DNA of 14,727 nucleotides from Clostridiales bacterium UBA5446 (lineage in GTDB: Bacteria; Bacillota; Clostridia; Oscillospirales; Oscillospiraceae). Below, piece by piece: positions 1 through 6,762 of the stretch. A program made the position numbers and the translations under genes. The stretch covers positions 1 through 14,727 of the forward strand of contig DIRC01000029.1 in assembly GCA_002427465.1 (NCBI GenBank), given 5' to 3'. The first letter of the stretch is position 1. Every line of letters starts with the position of its first letter. Under the pieces are notes generated by a model. That model was not told the origin of the DNA. It saw nothing but the letters and a program-made list of their open reading frames with translations, and ran no database searches.

Positions 1-54
1 TAAAGTAAAGCGCCATATAAAGGGCCGGGGCTATTAGGCAGCATGGTGGAATGA

Positions 55-1074
55 ATGTATACACAGATAGAAAACAATATATTTAAAATCGATGTGGAAT
101 TGAAAGGGAATCCCCTTAAAGTCCTCAATTCCTATTATATAAAAGGTACAGACGGCGGCAGAAATCTGCTTATAGATACAGGCTTCCGCAATGATGTCTG
201 CCGGACCTCACTGTTGGGCGGACTTACGGAGCTTGGTGCTTCAATGGAGAAAACGGATATATTCCTGACGCATCTGCATGCGGATCATTCCGGCCTTGCC
301 ACCGACATTGCGGCACCGGGTACTAGGATATATATGAGCGCCGTAGACATCAATTATCTCCGAGGGCTCATGGCTATGGACGGAAGTGACAGCGAGGAGC
401 GGGTGCAGTTGCAAAACGGATTCAGCAGCCGGGAACTCAAAGAGGTGGGGGAAATGTTCGGGCATGAGTTTCGCTGTGAGTTCTGCGACGGATTCCTTCC
501 TGTTCACGAAGGCGATGTTTTTCGTTACGGCGGATATGAGTTGCGCGCGGTTCTGACTCCAGGGCATACTCCGGGACATATGTGCCTATATGAAGAAAAG
601 AGTGGGATACTTTTTCTAGGCGATCATGTGCTGTTCGACATAACACCGAACATAACCTTCTGGCCGGGGTTCACGGACCCTCTTGGTCAGTATGTAATAA
701 ATCTATTAAAGGTTCGGGATTACCCTGTGCGTCTGCCGCTTCCGGCCCACAGGGGTATCATAGGTGATATGCCGACGCGGATTGATGAGATAATAGAACA
801 CCACGGCGCGCGGCTGGATGAATTGCTCAAAGCTTTGAGGGAGCATCCGGGCGGCGCGACGACATATGAGCTGGCTGAAAATTTGAGCTGGAATATCCGC
901 AGCGAACACCCCGGGTGGGGATCATATCCGATAGCACAGAGGTGGTTCGCGGTGGGAGAGACTGCTGCACATCTGGAATATCTTTTGCTGAGAGATCAGG
1001 TGAGAGCGGAGCGCCACAGGGATGTGGTCTGCTATTATCCTCGCTGGCGGCCTGAGTGTATGAAACGTCAGTAG
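55..1074 (+). CDS. MBL-fold metallo-hydrolase
   Basis: This 339-residue protein is a metallo-beta-lactamase-fold hydrolase. The metal site is visible in order: HLHADH at residues 73-78, His171 in TPGHTPGH, Asp190 in FLGDH, and His232 in PAHRG. This is the full di-metal set (HxHxDH, H, D, H) of glyoxalase-II-like hydrolases. The C-terminal ~100 residues are mostly helical and may form a substrate lid. No signal peptide is seen, so it should be cytosolic. The start was chosen at the second of two overlapping ATGs (51 and 55). The first gives only a short frame, and a GGTGGA stretch lies just upstream. The next gene follows after 100 bases on the same strand, so co-transcription is possible. The substrate cannot be told from sequence; a thioester or lactone is typical of the fold. 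Confidence 0.85.
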   Translation: MYTQIENNIFKIDVELKGNPLKVLNSYYIKGTDGGRNLLIDTGFRNDVCRTSLLGGLTELGASMEKTDIFLTHLHADHSGLATDIAAPGTRIYMSAVDINYLRGLMAMDGSDSEERVQLQNGFSSRELKEVGEMFGHEFRCEFCDGFLPVHEGDVFRYGGYELRAVLTPGHTPGHMCLYEEKSGILFLGDHVLFDITPNITFWPGFTDPLGQYVINLLKVRDYPVRLPLPAHRGIIGDMPTRIDEIIEHHGARLDELLKALREHPGGATTYELAENLSWNIRSEHPGWGSYPIAQRWFAVGETAAHLEYLLLRDQVRAERHRDVVCYYPRWRPECMKRQ

Positions 1075-1174
1075 CTAAGGTGCAATACGAAAAAGGTACA
1101 AGCTTGGGGGATTGGCAGCGGTAGTACATACGCCGCTGCATAGACAAGCACTTCTGTTACGGTAATGGCATTTC

Positions 1175-2626
1175 ATGGCAGTCAAAAATAGATTGGTAAG
1201 CTCTACAAAAAATGAAAGTGAAATGTATGATATGAGGTTTGAGTATATATTACTGGATGCTCTAGGTGAGAACAGGGTCCTCACCGGCTCAGCCATTGGC
1301 TTGGATTACGCCCATGACGAAACACCCGGCGGAGTTCAGTATATGCCTGAGGCTGTGTGTCTCGCCAAGAGCACCGAGGACGTGTCTGCAATATTGAAGC
1401 TCTGCAACGAGTATGACATCCCTGTCACACCCCGTGGCGCGGGCACCGGCCTTGTTGGCGGCTCCGTGCCTGTGAACGGCGGAATCGTGTTGGCTCTGGG
1501 CGGCATGAATAGGATTTTGGGCTACGACGAGGAGGCCATGACCGTACGCGCAGAGCCTGGCGTGCTGCTCTCAGACCTCAAGGCGGACGCTGCCGCCAGG
1601 GGCTTCCTCTACGCCTCCGACCCCGGCGAGAAGACCGCCACCGTGGGCGGCAACGCCGCCACCAACGCAGGCGGCCCCAGCGCCGTGAGGTACGGCACGA
1701 TGAAAGATAACGTGGTCGCCGCCACCGTCGTCCTGCCCGCCGGCGAGGTGCTGGAGCTGGGCGGAAACGTCGGCAAGTCCAGCTCCGGCTACGACATTTT
1801 GCAGTTGATTCTTGGTTCCGAGGGTACTTTGGGCGTCATTACCGAGCTGACGTTGAAGCTCTGGCCGAAGCCCAAAGCGGACATCTCCCTCATCCTGCCC
1901 TTCGCCGAGGCCGCGAGCATCCCCGCGGCCGCCGACGCGCTGAAAAAGTCCGGACTGGCTGTTTCCGTCATGGAATACATAGACACGGACATCGTCGAGT
2001 TTGCGGGGGCCGTCACCGGCAATCCGGTGTTCCCTGTGGAGATGGAGGGAAACCGCGCTGCCGCCAGCCTGCTTCTGACCATCGAGGGCAAGGATGACGA
2101 CGAGCTGGACGCCGCTATGGAGGCCGTGGCCGAGATGAGCGAGGAATGGGGCGTACTGGACATCCTCGTGGTTGACACCCCAAGTTTGAAAAAGGACGTC
2201 TGGGCCGCCCACGACGCTTTCCACACCGCCGCCGAGTCAGCCGCCAAATACGCGGATGAACTGAATATGACGGTGCCGCCCATGGCAATGGCGGAGTACT
2301 TCGAGTACGTCAAGGGCCTCGGCTCCAAAGCCGGGCTTGACGTCTACGCTTACGGCCACGCGGGCGACGGCGGCGTGCACATCTATGTCTGCACCAGCGA
2401 CGCGGACAAGGATGCTTTCACCGCTAAAAAGACCGCGCTGTTCGACGCGGCATATGCCAAGTGCAAAGAGCTGGGCGGCAAAGTCTCCAGCGAGCACGGC
2501 ATTGGCTATGTGAAGAAGGATTATCTGAAAGAGTCCATGGGCGAGGACGCCTATGCTCTCATGGGCCGCATCAAGGCCGCATTCGACCCTAAGGGCATCC
2601 TGAACCCCGGAAAGGTCGTGGGCTGA
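1175..2626 (+). CDS. FAD-linked oxidase, GlcD / D-lactate dehydrogenase type
   Basis: This is a PCMH-type FAD enzyme of the GlcD family, which oxidises 2-hydroxy acids such as lactate or glycolate. The N-terminal FAD-binding half carries PRGAGTGLVGG (residues 86-96), GGNAATNAGGPSAVRYG and GSEGTLGVITE. The C-terminal oxidase half carries YGHAGDGGVH, SSEHGIG (438-444) and the closing FDPKGILNPGKVVG. Length is normal for the family. The stop TGA overlaps the ATG of the following etfB remnant (TGATG), which is translational coupling as in lctBCD-type operons where the dehydrogenase works with EtfAB. The start is uncertain: ATGs at 1223 and 1232 would begin closer to where homologs begin, and no start has a clear ribosome binding site. 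The enzyme looks intact, but its electron acceptor partner is destroyed downstream, so its present function is doubtful. Confidence 0.88.
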   Translation: MAVKNRLVSSTKNESEMYDMRFEYILLDALGENRVLTGSAIGLDYAHDETPGGVQYMPEAVCLAKSTEDVSAILKLCNEYDIPVTPRGAGTGLVGGSVPVNGGIVLALGGMNRILGYDEEAMTVRAEPGVLLSDLKADAAARGFLYASDPGEKTATVGGNAATNAGGPSAVRYGTMKDNVVAATVVLPAGEVLELGGNVGKSSSGYDILQLILGSEGTLGVITELTLKLWPKPKADISLILPFAEAASIPAAADALKKSGLAVSVMEYIDTDIVEFAGAVTGNPVFPVEMEGNRAAASLLLTIEGKDDDELDAAMEAVAEMSEEWGVLDILVVDTPSLKKDVWAAHDAFHTAAESAAKYADELNMTVPPMAMAEYFEYVKGLGSKAGLDVYAYGHAGDGGVHIYVCTSDADKDAFTAKKTALFDAAYAKCKELGGKVSSEHGIGYVKKDYLKESMGEDAYALMGRIKAAFDPKGILNPGKVVG

Positions 2627-2805
2627 TGCTGAACATACTGTGCTGTGTAAAGCAGGCGCCGGACGTGGGCCAGATGCGAATGGACCCGGAAACTGGCAGC
2701 CTCGTCCGCGCGGCCGTCCCCGCCATACTCAACCCCCAGGACGCCAACGCCGTCTCCGCCGCCGTGAAGACGGGCGAATACGGCCTCATCTTCTGCGGCA
2801 AGTAG
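2626..2805 (+). pseudogene. etfB: etfB remnant (electron transfer flavoprotein beta subunit)
   Basis: The first ~48 codons read as a clear EtfB N-terminus: MLNILCCVKQAPDVGQMRMD, then PETGSLV and AILNPQDANAVSAAVK. The sequence then jumps directly to TGEYGLIFCGK, which in EtfB lies some 60-70 residues further on, just before the RQAIDGDTAQVGP signature. Translation stops at TAG (2803-2805), where the sequence changes into the antisense 3' end of an IS66 transposase. The product would be 59 residues against ~260 for a working EtfB, and no etfA follows. The start overlaps the stop of the FAD oxidase gene, so this was the second gene of a dehydrogenase-Etf operon. The in-frame internal deletion and the IS junction are read directly; the order of events is inference. 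Confidence 0.85.
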
Positions 2806-3512
2806 TCTCTGGACGATGGCGTTGGCTGGCAACAACGGAGTTATCCAAGCGTTATCTGTGTGGTCAAGGTTGGGCGCGGTAGTTAGGAGATAGACCAAAT
2901 AGCGGTAAGGATCAAAACGATTTTCCTTGGCGGTTTCAATCAGACTGAAAATTATCGCGCTGCCCTGAGCTCCGCTGGGAGTGTTTGCGAATAGAAAGTT
3001 TTTTTCGGTCCATCACAAACGGTTTGATGCTGCGCTCCGCCCGGTTGTTGCTGAGTTCCAGACGCCCGTCCTTCAGGTACTGGATCAAATGCGGCCACTG
3101 TTCCTGCAGATAATAAAGCGCCTTGCCAAGCGCAGACTTTGGAGCCGCTGTCTTCGCCTGTGCCCACGCAAACAGGGCGTCCAGAATCGGTTTTTCCAGC
3201 TCCAGCCGCTTTAAATATCTCTCCTCCGGCGACAAGCCCGCCAGCTTTTCCTCGACCGCGAAAAGTTTGCCGCAGTATTGTTGCCCAATTATTGCGGAAG
3301 ACTCCTTTTGCTCGGATTTCGTCAGCGCATTGACCGCCTCGTCAAATTTGCGCCGGGCGTGCGCCCGGCAGCCAACCACCGTAATGGTATCCGGTAGATC
3401 CGCATATAGCTTTTGGACAGTGCCGTCTTCCCGGGTTCCCGCAAAACCTGCAGCGTGGTCTCGTCCGCATGGAGCACACCGCGCTGCACGAGCTGTGATG
3501 AAAAAACGAATG
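2806..3512 (-). pseudogene. IS66-family transposase remnant
   Basis: Read on the minus strand, three pieces in different frames match the IS66 transposase. The first (about 3505-3400) contains QLVQRGVLHADETTLQVL. The second (about 3400-3005) contains LPDTITVVGC, AHARRKFDEAV, KALYYLQEQWPHL and LELSNNRAERSIKPFVMDRK. The third (about 3005-2806) contains NFLFANTPSGAQGSAIIFSL, IETAKENRFDPYRYL and LLTTAPNLD. Between pieces one and two about 50 codons are missing. Between two and three a T7 run at 2999-3005 (one base too many) shifts the frame. The 5' half of the gene and the accessory IS66 genes are absent, and the 3' end has no stop before it merges with the etfB remnant. It cannot make a working transposase. 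It probably marks the event that destroyed the etf genes. Confidence 0.85.
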
Positions 3513-3520
3513 GGATAGTA

Positions 3521-3553
3521 ATAAGCGTCCTGTCGTAATGACGGGACGCTTAT
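3521..3553. repeat. 14-bp inverted repeat, possible fused IS ends or hairpin
   Basis: The arms ATAAGCGTCCTGTC (3521-3534) and GACGGGACGCTTAT (3540-3553) pair over 14 positions with one G-T wobble around a 5-base spacer. It lies between the IS66 remnant and the 3' end of the flavoprotein gene. No T-tract follows on either strand, so it is not a classic terminator. From memory, IS66 termini often begin GTAAGCG, so the ATAAGCGTCC tips could be leftover IS66 ends. That link is inference. Confidence 0.6.
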
Positions 3554-3623
3554 CATCTGCACCGGAACCTGCAGAGAAAAGAGAATCGTTATTTTAGTGT
3601 TGCTGCAGAAAAATGCCCGGATA

Positions 3624-5651
3624 CTATAATTTTGCGACGTATTCACCGGCGAGATAGCCTTCGGTCAATGTGCGCCCGACGGCGACGCCGGCGATATACT
3701 CGGGATAGTTGTGGGCAAAGAAGCCGCCGGAGCAGTCGCCCGCCGCATAGAGGCCGTCGATGACCTTACCCTCGGTATCGAGCACCTGCATGTTGGTGTT
3801 GATCCGCAGCCCGTCCAGAGTGGTGAGCAGGTTCGCGCCCTGACGGCAGCCGAAATAAGGCGGCGTGTTGAGCGGCAGCAAGCGGTAGGCCTCTTTACCA
3901 AAGTCCTCGTCCACGCCCTTATCACACAGCGCGTTGTAGCGTTTGACCGTCTCAACAAAGGTGTCTGCCGGCATATTCAGTTTTTCCGCCAGTTCCTCGA
4001 GCGTATCGGCCTGCTGGATAAAGCCGGCCTGCTGCAGCGTGGCGAGGAGGCCTTTTTCTGCATCCCAGTTGAAAAGGATCCATTTGCCGCCGTCAGGGCT
4101 GGGCTCTATCCGTGCGCATGCAAACTGCTTAAACTGTTTGACCTGATCCACCCAATTGCTGTCGTATACGGTGTTGTACAGGTGGTGCGGCTCCATGTAT
4201 GCGGCGTGGAGGATGAAGTCGTAAGGGACGCTCTCGTTGCAGAACCGCTCGCCGTTCAGATTGACCTTGAGCCAGGGCTGACTGCCGAGATGGAAATAGC
4301 CGCTGTTTTTCCAGTCGCCGTCCACCAGTCTGTCGGGCTGGATCGTGCCGCGGTCAAAGAGCATGACGGTCGCATCAGGGTCCTTGTCCGCGCCGACCCA
4401 CATGCCGGCCTTGATGCCGTCACCGAAGCAATTGGGGGTCGAGTCGGTCTGAACCGTGCAGTTATAGGCGACCGGATTGAGCGCTTTGAGCATCGCCTGG
4501 TTGCCCGCATAGCCGCCAGTGCAGAGAATGACGCCCTTGGAGGCGTTGATGCGGATGTATTCCCCGTTTTCGTTTTTAGCGATGACGCCGGTCACGCGGC
4601 CGCCGGTTTCCCGTTCGAGCTTCACCATCGGCGTGCTGTATCTGATCTCGCCCCCATTTTCCGAAATGACGGCCGAGAGACTTCTGAGAGAGTATGCGCC
4701 CGTTGCCGGGGTATAGTCGTGCGACGGGTCACTGTCTTGGAAATTGTGCCAGGTAACGGGGATGTAGTAGTTATCGTGTCCGCCCTTGCCGATATCCGTC
4801 TCAATATGGAGTGAGACGCCGTCGTTCCGGCTGGTAACGATCTCCTCCAGCCAGTCAAGCATCTCGCCGCTCCGGTCCGCCCAGAGCCGGATGAGCTTTT
4901 CGTTGCAGCGGTGGCTTGCGTAGCGGCAGAGTTCGGCAACCACCAGATTCTTATCGGTTTCGATGCCGGCGGCCTTGGCGGCTCTTGTTCCTATGGCCCC
5001 GAGCGCCTCCCGCTCGTTCATGCTGCTGATGGCTTTTTCGATAACCAGAACGGCGGCTCCGCACTGCGCGGCCCTTGCCCCCGCGGCCAGGCCACCGTTG
5101 CTCGCGCCGACAATGAGGACCTCCGTCTCCAGCGTGTCCTTGATATCGCTCTCGGCAATCTCCGGCGCCGTGCCCAGCCAGTCATTCCCGGCGGCTTCTG
5201 GCGCAATCGGGGCGGGAGTCGTGGCCATGTTCTGGACAATCTTCCCTCCGGAGGCTTGGGAGATACAGTCCGCGGCCGCCTGCTTCACGGCAGCGGAGGT
5301 GACGCTGGCGCCGCTCACTCCGTCGATTTGCGAGCTCTGCGCAGCGAGAAGCTGCTTTTTGAGCGTGTCGCCCGCCGCAGCGCCTATGGATTCCGTCTCA
5401 CCGGAGACATCGAGCGTTATGTCGGTGATGCTGCTTGCATCGAAGGTCATGGTCACGGTTATATCGCTCTCCATGCCCTTTGCCGTTGCGGTGTATGTAC
5501 CCGGTGTGTAGAGGCCGGCGGCAGCCGTCGGCGTGGCCGCAGTCGTCGGAGCGCCGTTTCCGCAGCCGCCGAACAGGCCGATGGCCGTCACGCCCGCTGC
5601 GCTGACTGCAAGCCCCTTCACAAACTCCCTGCGTGATATTTCTTTACTCAC
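3624..5651 (-). CDS. Exported FMN/FAD flavoprotein reductase, fumarate-reductase superfamily
   Basis: This 675-residue lipoprotein is built like extracytosolic flavin reductases. It has a twin-arginine-like signal (SRREFVKG, residues 6-13), a lipobox ending at Cys30, and an FMN-binding domain at about 47-133. That domain has DGVSGASVTS (110-119), in which Ser116 is the likely flavin attachment site. An FAD_binding_2 domain follows from ~176 (VLIVGASNGGLAAG). The C-terminus reads DGLRINTNMQVL, GLYAAGDCSGGFFAHNYPEY and IAGVAVGRTL. The fumarate-reductase motif HGxNRLGGNA is absent, so fumarate is an unlikely substrate. It starts at GTG (5651) with GGAGG seven bases upstream; the overlapping ATG at 5653 is followed at once by a stop. 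It is divergent from a LysR gene, its probable regulator. No ApbE flavin transferase or electron-donor gene is in the window. Confidence 0.88.
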   Translation of the reverse strand: MSKEISRREFVKGLAVSAAGVTAIGLFGGCGNGAPTTAATPTAAAGLYTPGTYTATAKGMESDITVTMTFDASSITDITLDVSGETESIGAAAGDTLKKQLLAAQSSQIDGVSGASVTSAAVKQAAADCISQASGGKIVQNMATTPAPIAPEAAGNDWLGTAPEIAESDIKDTLETEVLIVGASNGGLAAGARAAQCGAAVLVIEKAISSMNEREALGAIGTRAAKAAGIETDKNLVVAELCRYASHRCNEKLIRLWADRSGEMLDWLEEIVTSRNDGVSLHIETDIGKGGHDNYYIPVTWHNFQDSDPSHDYTPATGAYSLRSLSAVISENGGEIRYSTPMVKLERETGGRVTGVIAKNENGEYIRINASKGVILCTGGYAGNQAMLKALNPVAYNCTVQTDSTPNCFGDGIKAGMWVGADKDPDATVMLFDRGTIQPDRLVDGDWKNSGYFHLGSQPWLKVNLNGERFCNESVPYDFILHAAYMEPHHLYNTVYDSNWVDQVKQFKQFACARIEPSPDGGKWILFNWDAEKGLLATLQQAGFIQQADTLEELAEKLNMPADTFVETVKRYNALCDKGVDEDFGKEAYRLLPLNTPPYFGCRQGANLLTTLDGLRINTNMQVLDTEGKVIDGLYAAGDCSGGFFAHNYPEYIAGVAVGRTLTEGYLAGEYVAKL

Positions 5652-5690
5652 ATAATGTCCTCCAATCTTAATTTGCTTGGAAGTGACATT

Positions 5691-5696
5691 ATTATA
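5691..5696 (-). promoter_or_regulatory. -10 box of the FMN/FAD flavoprotein gene
   Basis: On the minus strand TATAAT lies about 40 bases upstream of the GTG start. No good -35 box stands 17 bases above it; that position falls in the palindrome at 5712-5740. This fits a promoter that needs an activator such as the divergent LysR protein. GGAGG (5659-5663) is the ribosome binding site. Confidence 0.55.
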
Positions 5697-5711
5697 ACAT
5701 AAATCTCTTGA

Positions 5712-5740
5712 ATTAATAATACCGATGCTATATTATTAAT
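5712..5740. promoter_or_regulatory. Palindrome, likely LysR-type operator
   Basis: ATTAATAATA (5712-5721) and TATTATTAAT (5731-5740) are perfect inverted repeats around a 9-base spacer, and the site contains T-N11-A arrangements typical of LysR boxes. It sits between the divergent LysR and flavoprotein genes, over the -35 region of the latter. This is the usual position for a LysR recognition site controlling both genes. Confidence 0.6.
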
Positions 5741-5769
5741 AGCAATAACTTATTACAAAGGTGACGGGC

Positions 5770-6642
5770 ATGAATACGAATCAGCTTAATTGTTTTGTTG
5801 AGGTTGCAAAATCTCTGAGCTTCGCCCGCGCAGCCGAAAAACTGTATATCTCGCAGCCGAGCGTTTCCAATCAGATCAGCGCGTTGGAGAATGAACTCGG
5901 TTCCAGGCTGTTCTATCGTACGAAGCACAAGGTTGAGCTCACGTCGGCCGGCGAGTCCTTTTTCCGCGATGCGGTAGAAATTCTCAATCAGCAGACGATG
6001 GCGGTTGCACGGGCGCGCACGCGAGATTCGATGTTCGCGGAAGTGCTGAAGGTTGGTTATGACTGGGACGTCAGTATTCACAGGCTACCGGAAATTCTCA
6101 GACAGTACCACAAGGCGATGCCTCAGGTCTATGTCTCCAACCAGTTGAGCGGTTTCGAAAAGGAACGTTTACTTATGGACGGCCATCTTGATGTGGGATT
6201 TTCCGCAATTGAGAGGGTCTCCGCTTTTCACGGCCTTCAGTTTATCCCGCTTTTCGAGGGGCATTTTGTGTGCGTGCTGCCGAAAACGCACAGACTTGCG
6301 TCGAGGGACTCTGTCACGGCCAAGGATCTGAGTAAGGAAACGCATATTTTCCTCAGTCCGGTTTACTGTCCTCCAGAAATGGACGTTGTCCAGAAACAAA
6401 TTCAACTCACATGCCCGGGAATCACTGTCTATTTCAGTGATTGTGCTTCTATTGCTGGCCAAATGATGCTTGCCGGTCTGGGCATAGCAGTGATGCCGAA
6501 TTTCGGATGTCCGAATGATGAGAGGTTGAAGGCCATTCCATTCGAAACGAATCAGACAATCAATTATGGCATTACTTACCGGAAGAAAGATGCACCCCAG
6601 AAGGTGCTGAAGTTTTTGCATATTGTGAATCAGATATATTAG
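5770..6642 (+). CDS. LysR-family transcriptional regulator
   Basis: This 290-residue protein is a complete LysR-type regulator. The N-terminal winged helix-turn-helix is plain in NQLNCFVEVAKSLSFARAAE followed by KLYISQPSVSNQISALENEL (residues ~3-45), with ELGSRLFYRTKHKVELTSAG after it. The rest is the periplasmic-binding-like effector domain. The ATG at 5770 was chosen over the in-frame GTG at 5761 because AAAGGTG (5757-5763) gives a well-spaced ribosome binding site for it. The gene is transcribed away from the FMN/FAD flavoprotein gene and shares a 118-base intergenic region holding a LysR-like palindrome. It probably activates that gene in response to the flavoprotein's substrate and may control its own. 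The effector is unknown. Transcription probably ends at the hairpin at 6693-6721. Confidence 0.92.
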   Translation: MNTNQLNCFVEVAKSLSFARAAEKLYISQPSVSNQISALENELGSRLFYRTKHKVELTSAGESFFRDAVEILNQQTMAVARARTRDSMFAEVLKVGYDWDVSIHRLPEILRQYHKAMPQVYVSNQLSGFEKERLLMDGHLDVGFSAIERVSAFHGLQFIPLFEGHFVCVLPKTHRLASRDSVTAKDLSKETHIFLSPVYCPPEMDVVQKQIQLTCPGITVYFSDCASIAGQMMLAGLGIAVMPNFGCPNDERLKAIPFETNQTINYGITYRKKDAPQKVLKFLHIVNQIY

Positions 6643-6692
6643 GCTGGTATTCATAGGCCATACGATGCAGATTTCAATGATCCAATACGCAA

Positions 6693-6721
6693 AGGATCCC
6701 CCGGCAATGCCGGGGGATCCT
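6693..6721. terminator. Bidirectional terminator between convergent genes
   Basis: AGGATCCCCCGGC (6693-6705) and GCCGGGGGATCCT (6709-6721) form a perfect 13-bp stem with a 3-base loop. A moderately T-rich tail (CTAATTCATTTT) follows on the plus strand and TTTGCG on the minus strand. It lies 51 bases after the LysR stop and 42 bases after the stop of the FAD flavoprotein, so it can serve both convergent genes. Confidence 0.85.
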
Positions 6722-6762
6722 CTAATTCATTTTGTATCTGCACCGCGCGCTGGTTCGGCGGC

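Noticed and set aside
1..54. End of an upstream gene or promoter at the left edge
   Set aside because: The stretch is too short; the opening TAA cannot be assigned to a reading frame without flanking sequence.
1075..1174. Possible promoter or small RNA between the MBL and FAD oxidase genes
   Set aside because: No -10/-35 pair, hairpin or small frame with a ribosome site could be supported.
2999..3005. T7 run (A7 then C on the minus strand) as a programmed frameshift site in the IS66 transposase
   Set aside because: The gene also has a large internal deletion and lacks its 5' half and stop, so the run is better read as an inactivating mutation.
3711..4814. Long plus-strand open frame (367 codons) opposite the FMN/FAD flavoprotein gene
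   Set aside because: It is a shadow of the GC-rich minus-strand gene. It has no recognisable protein motif and no ribosome binding site, while the opposite strand has a complete domain architecture.
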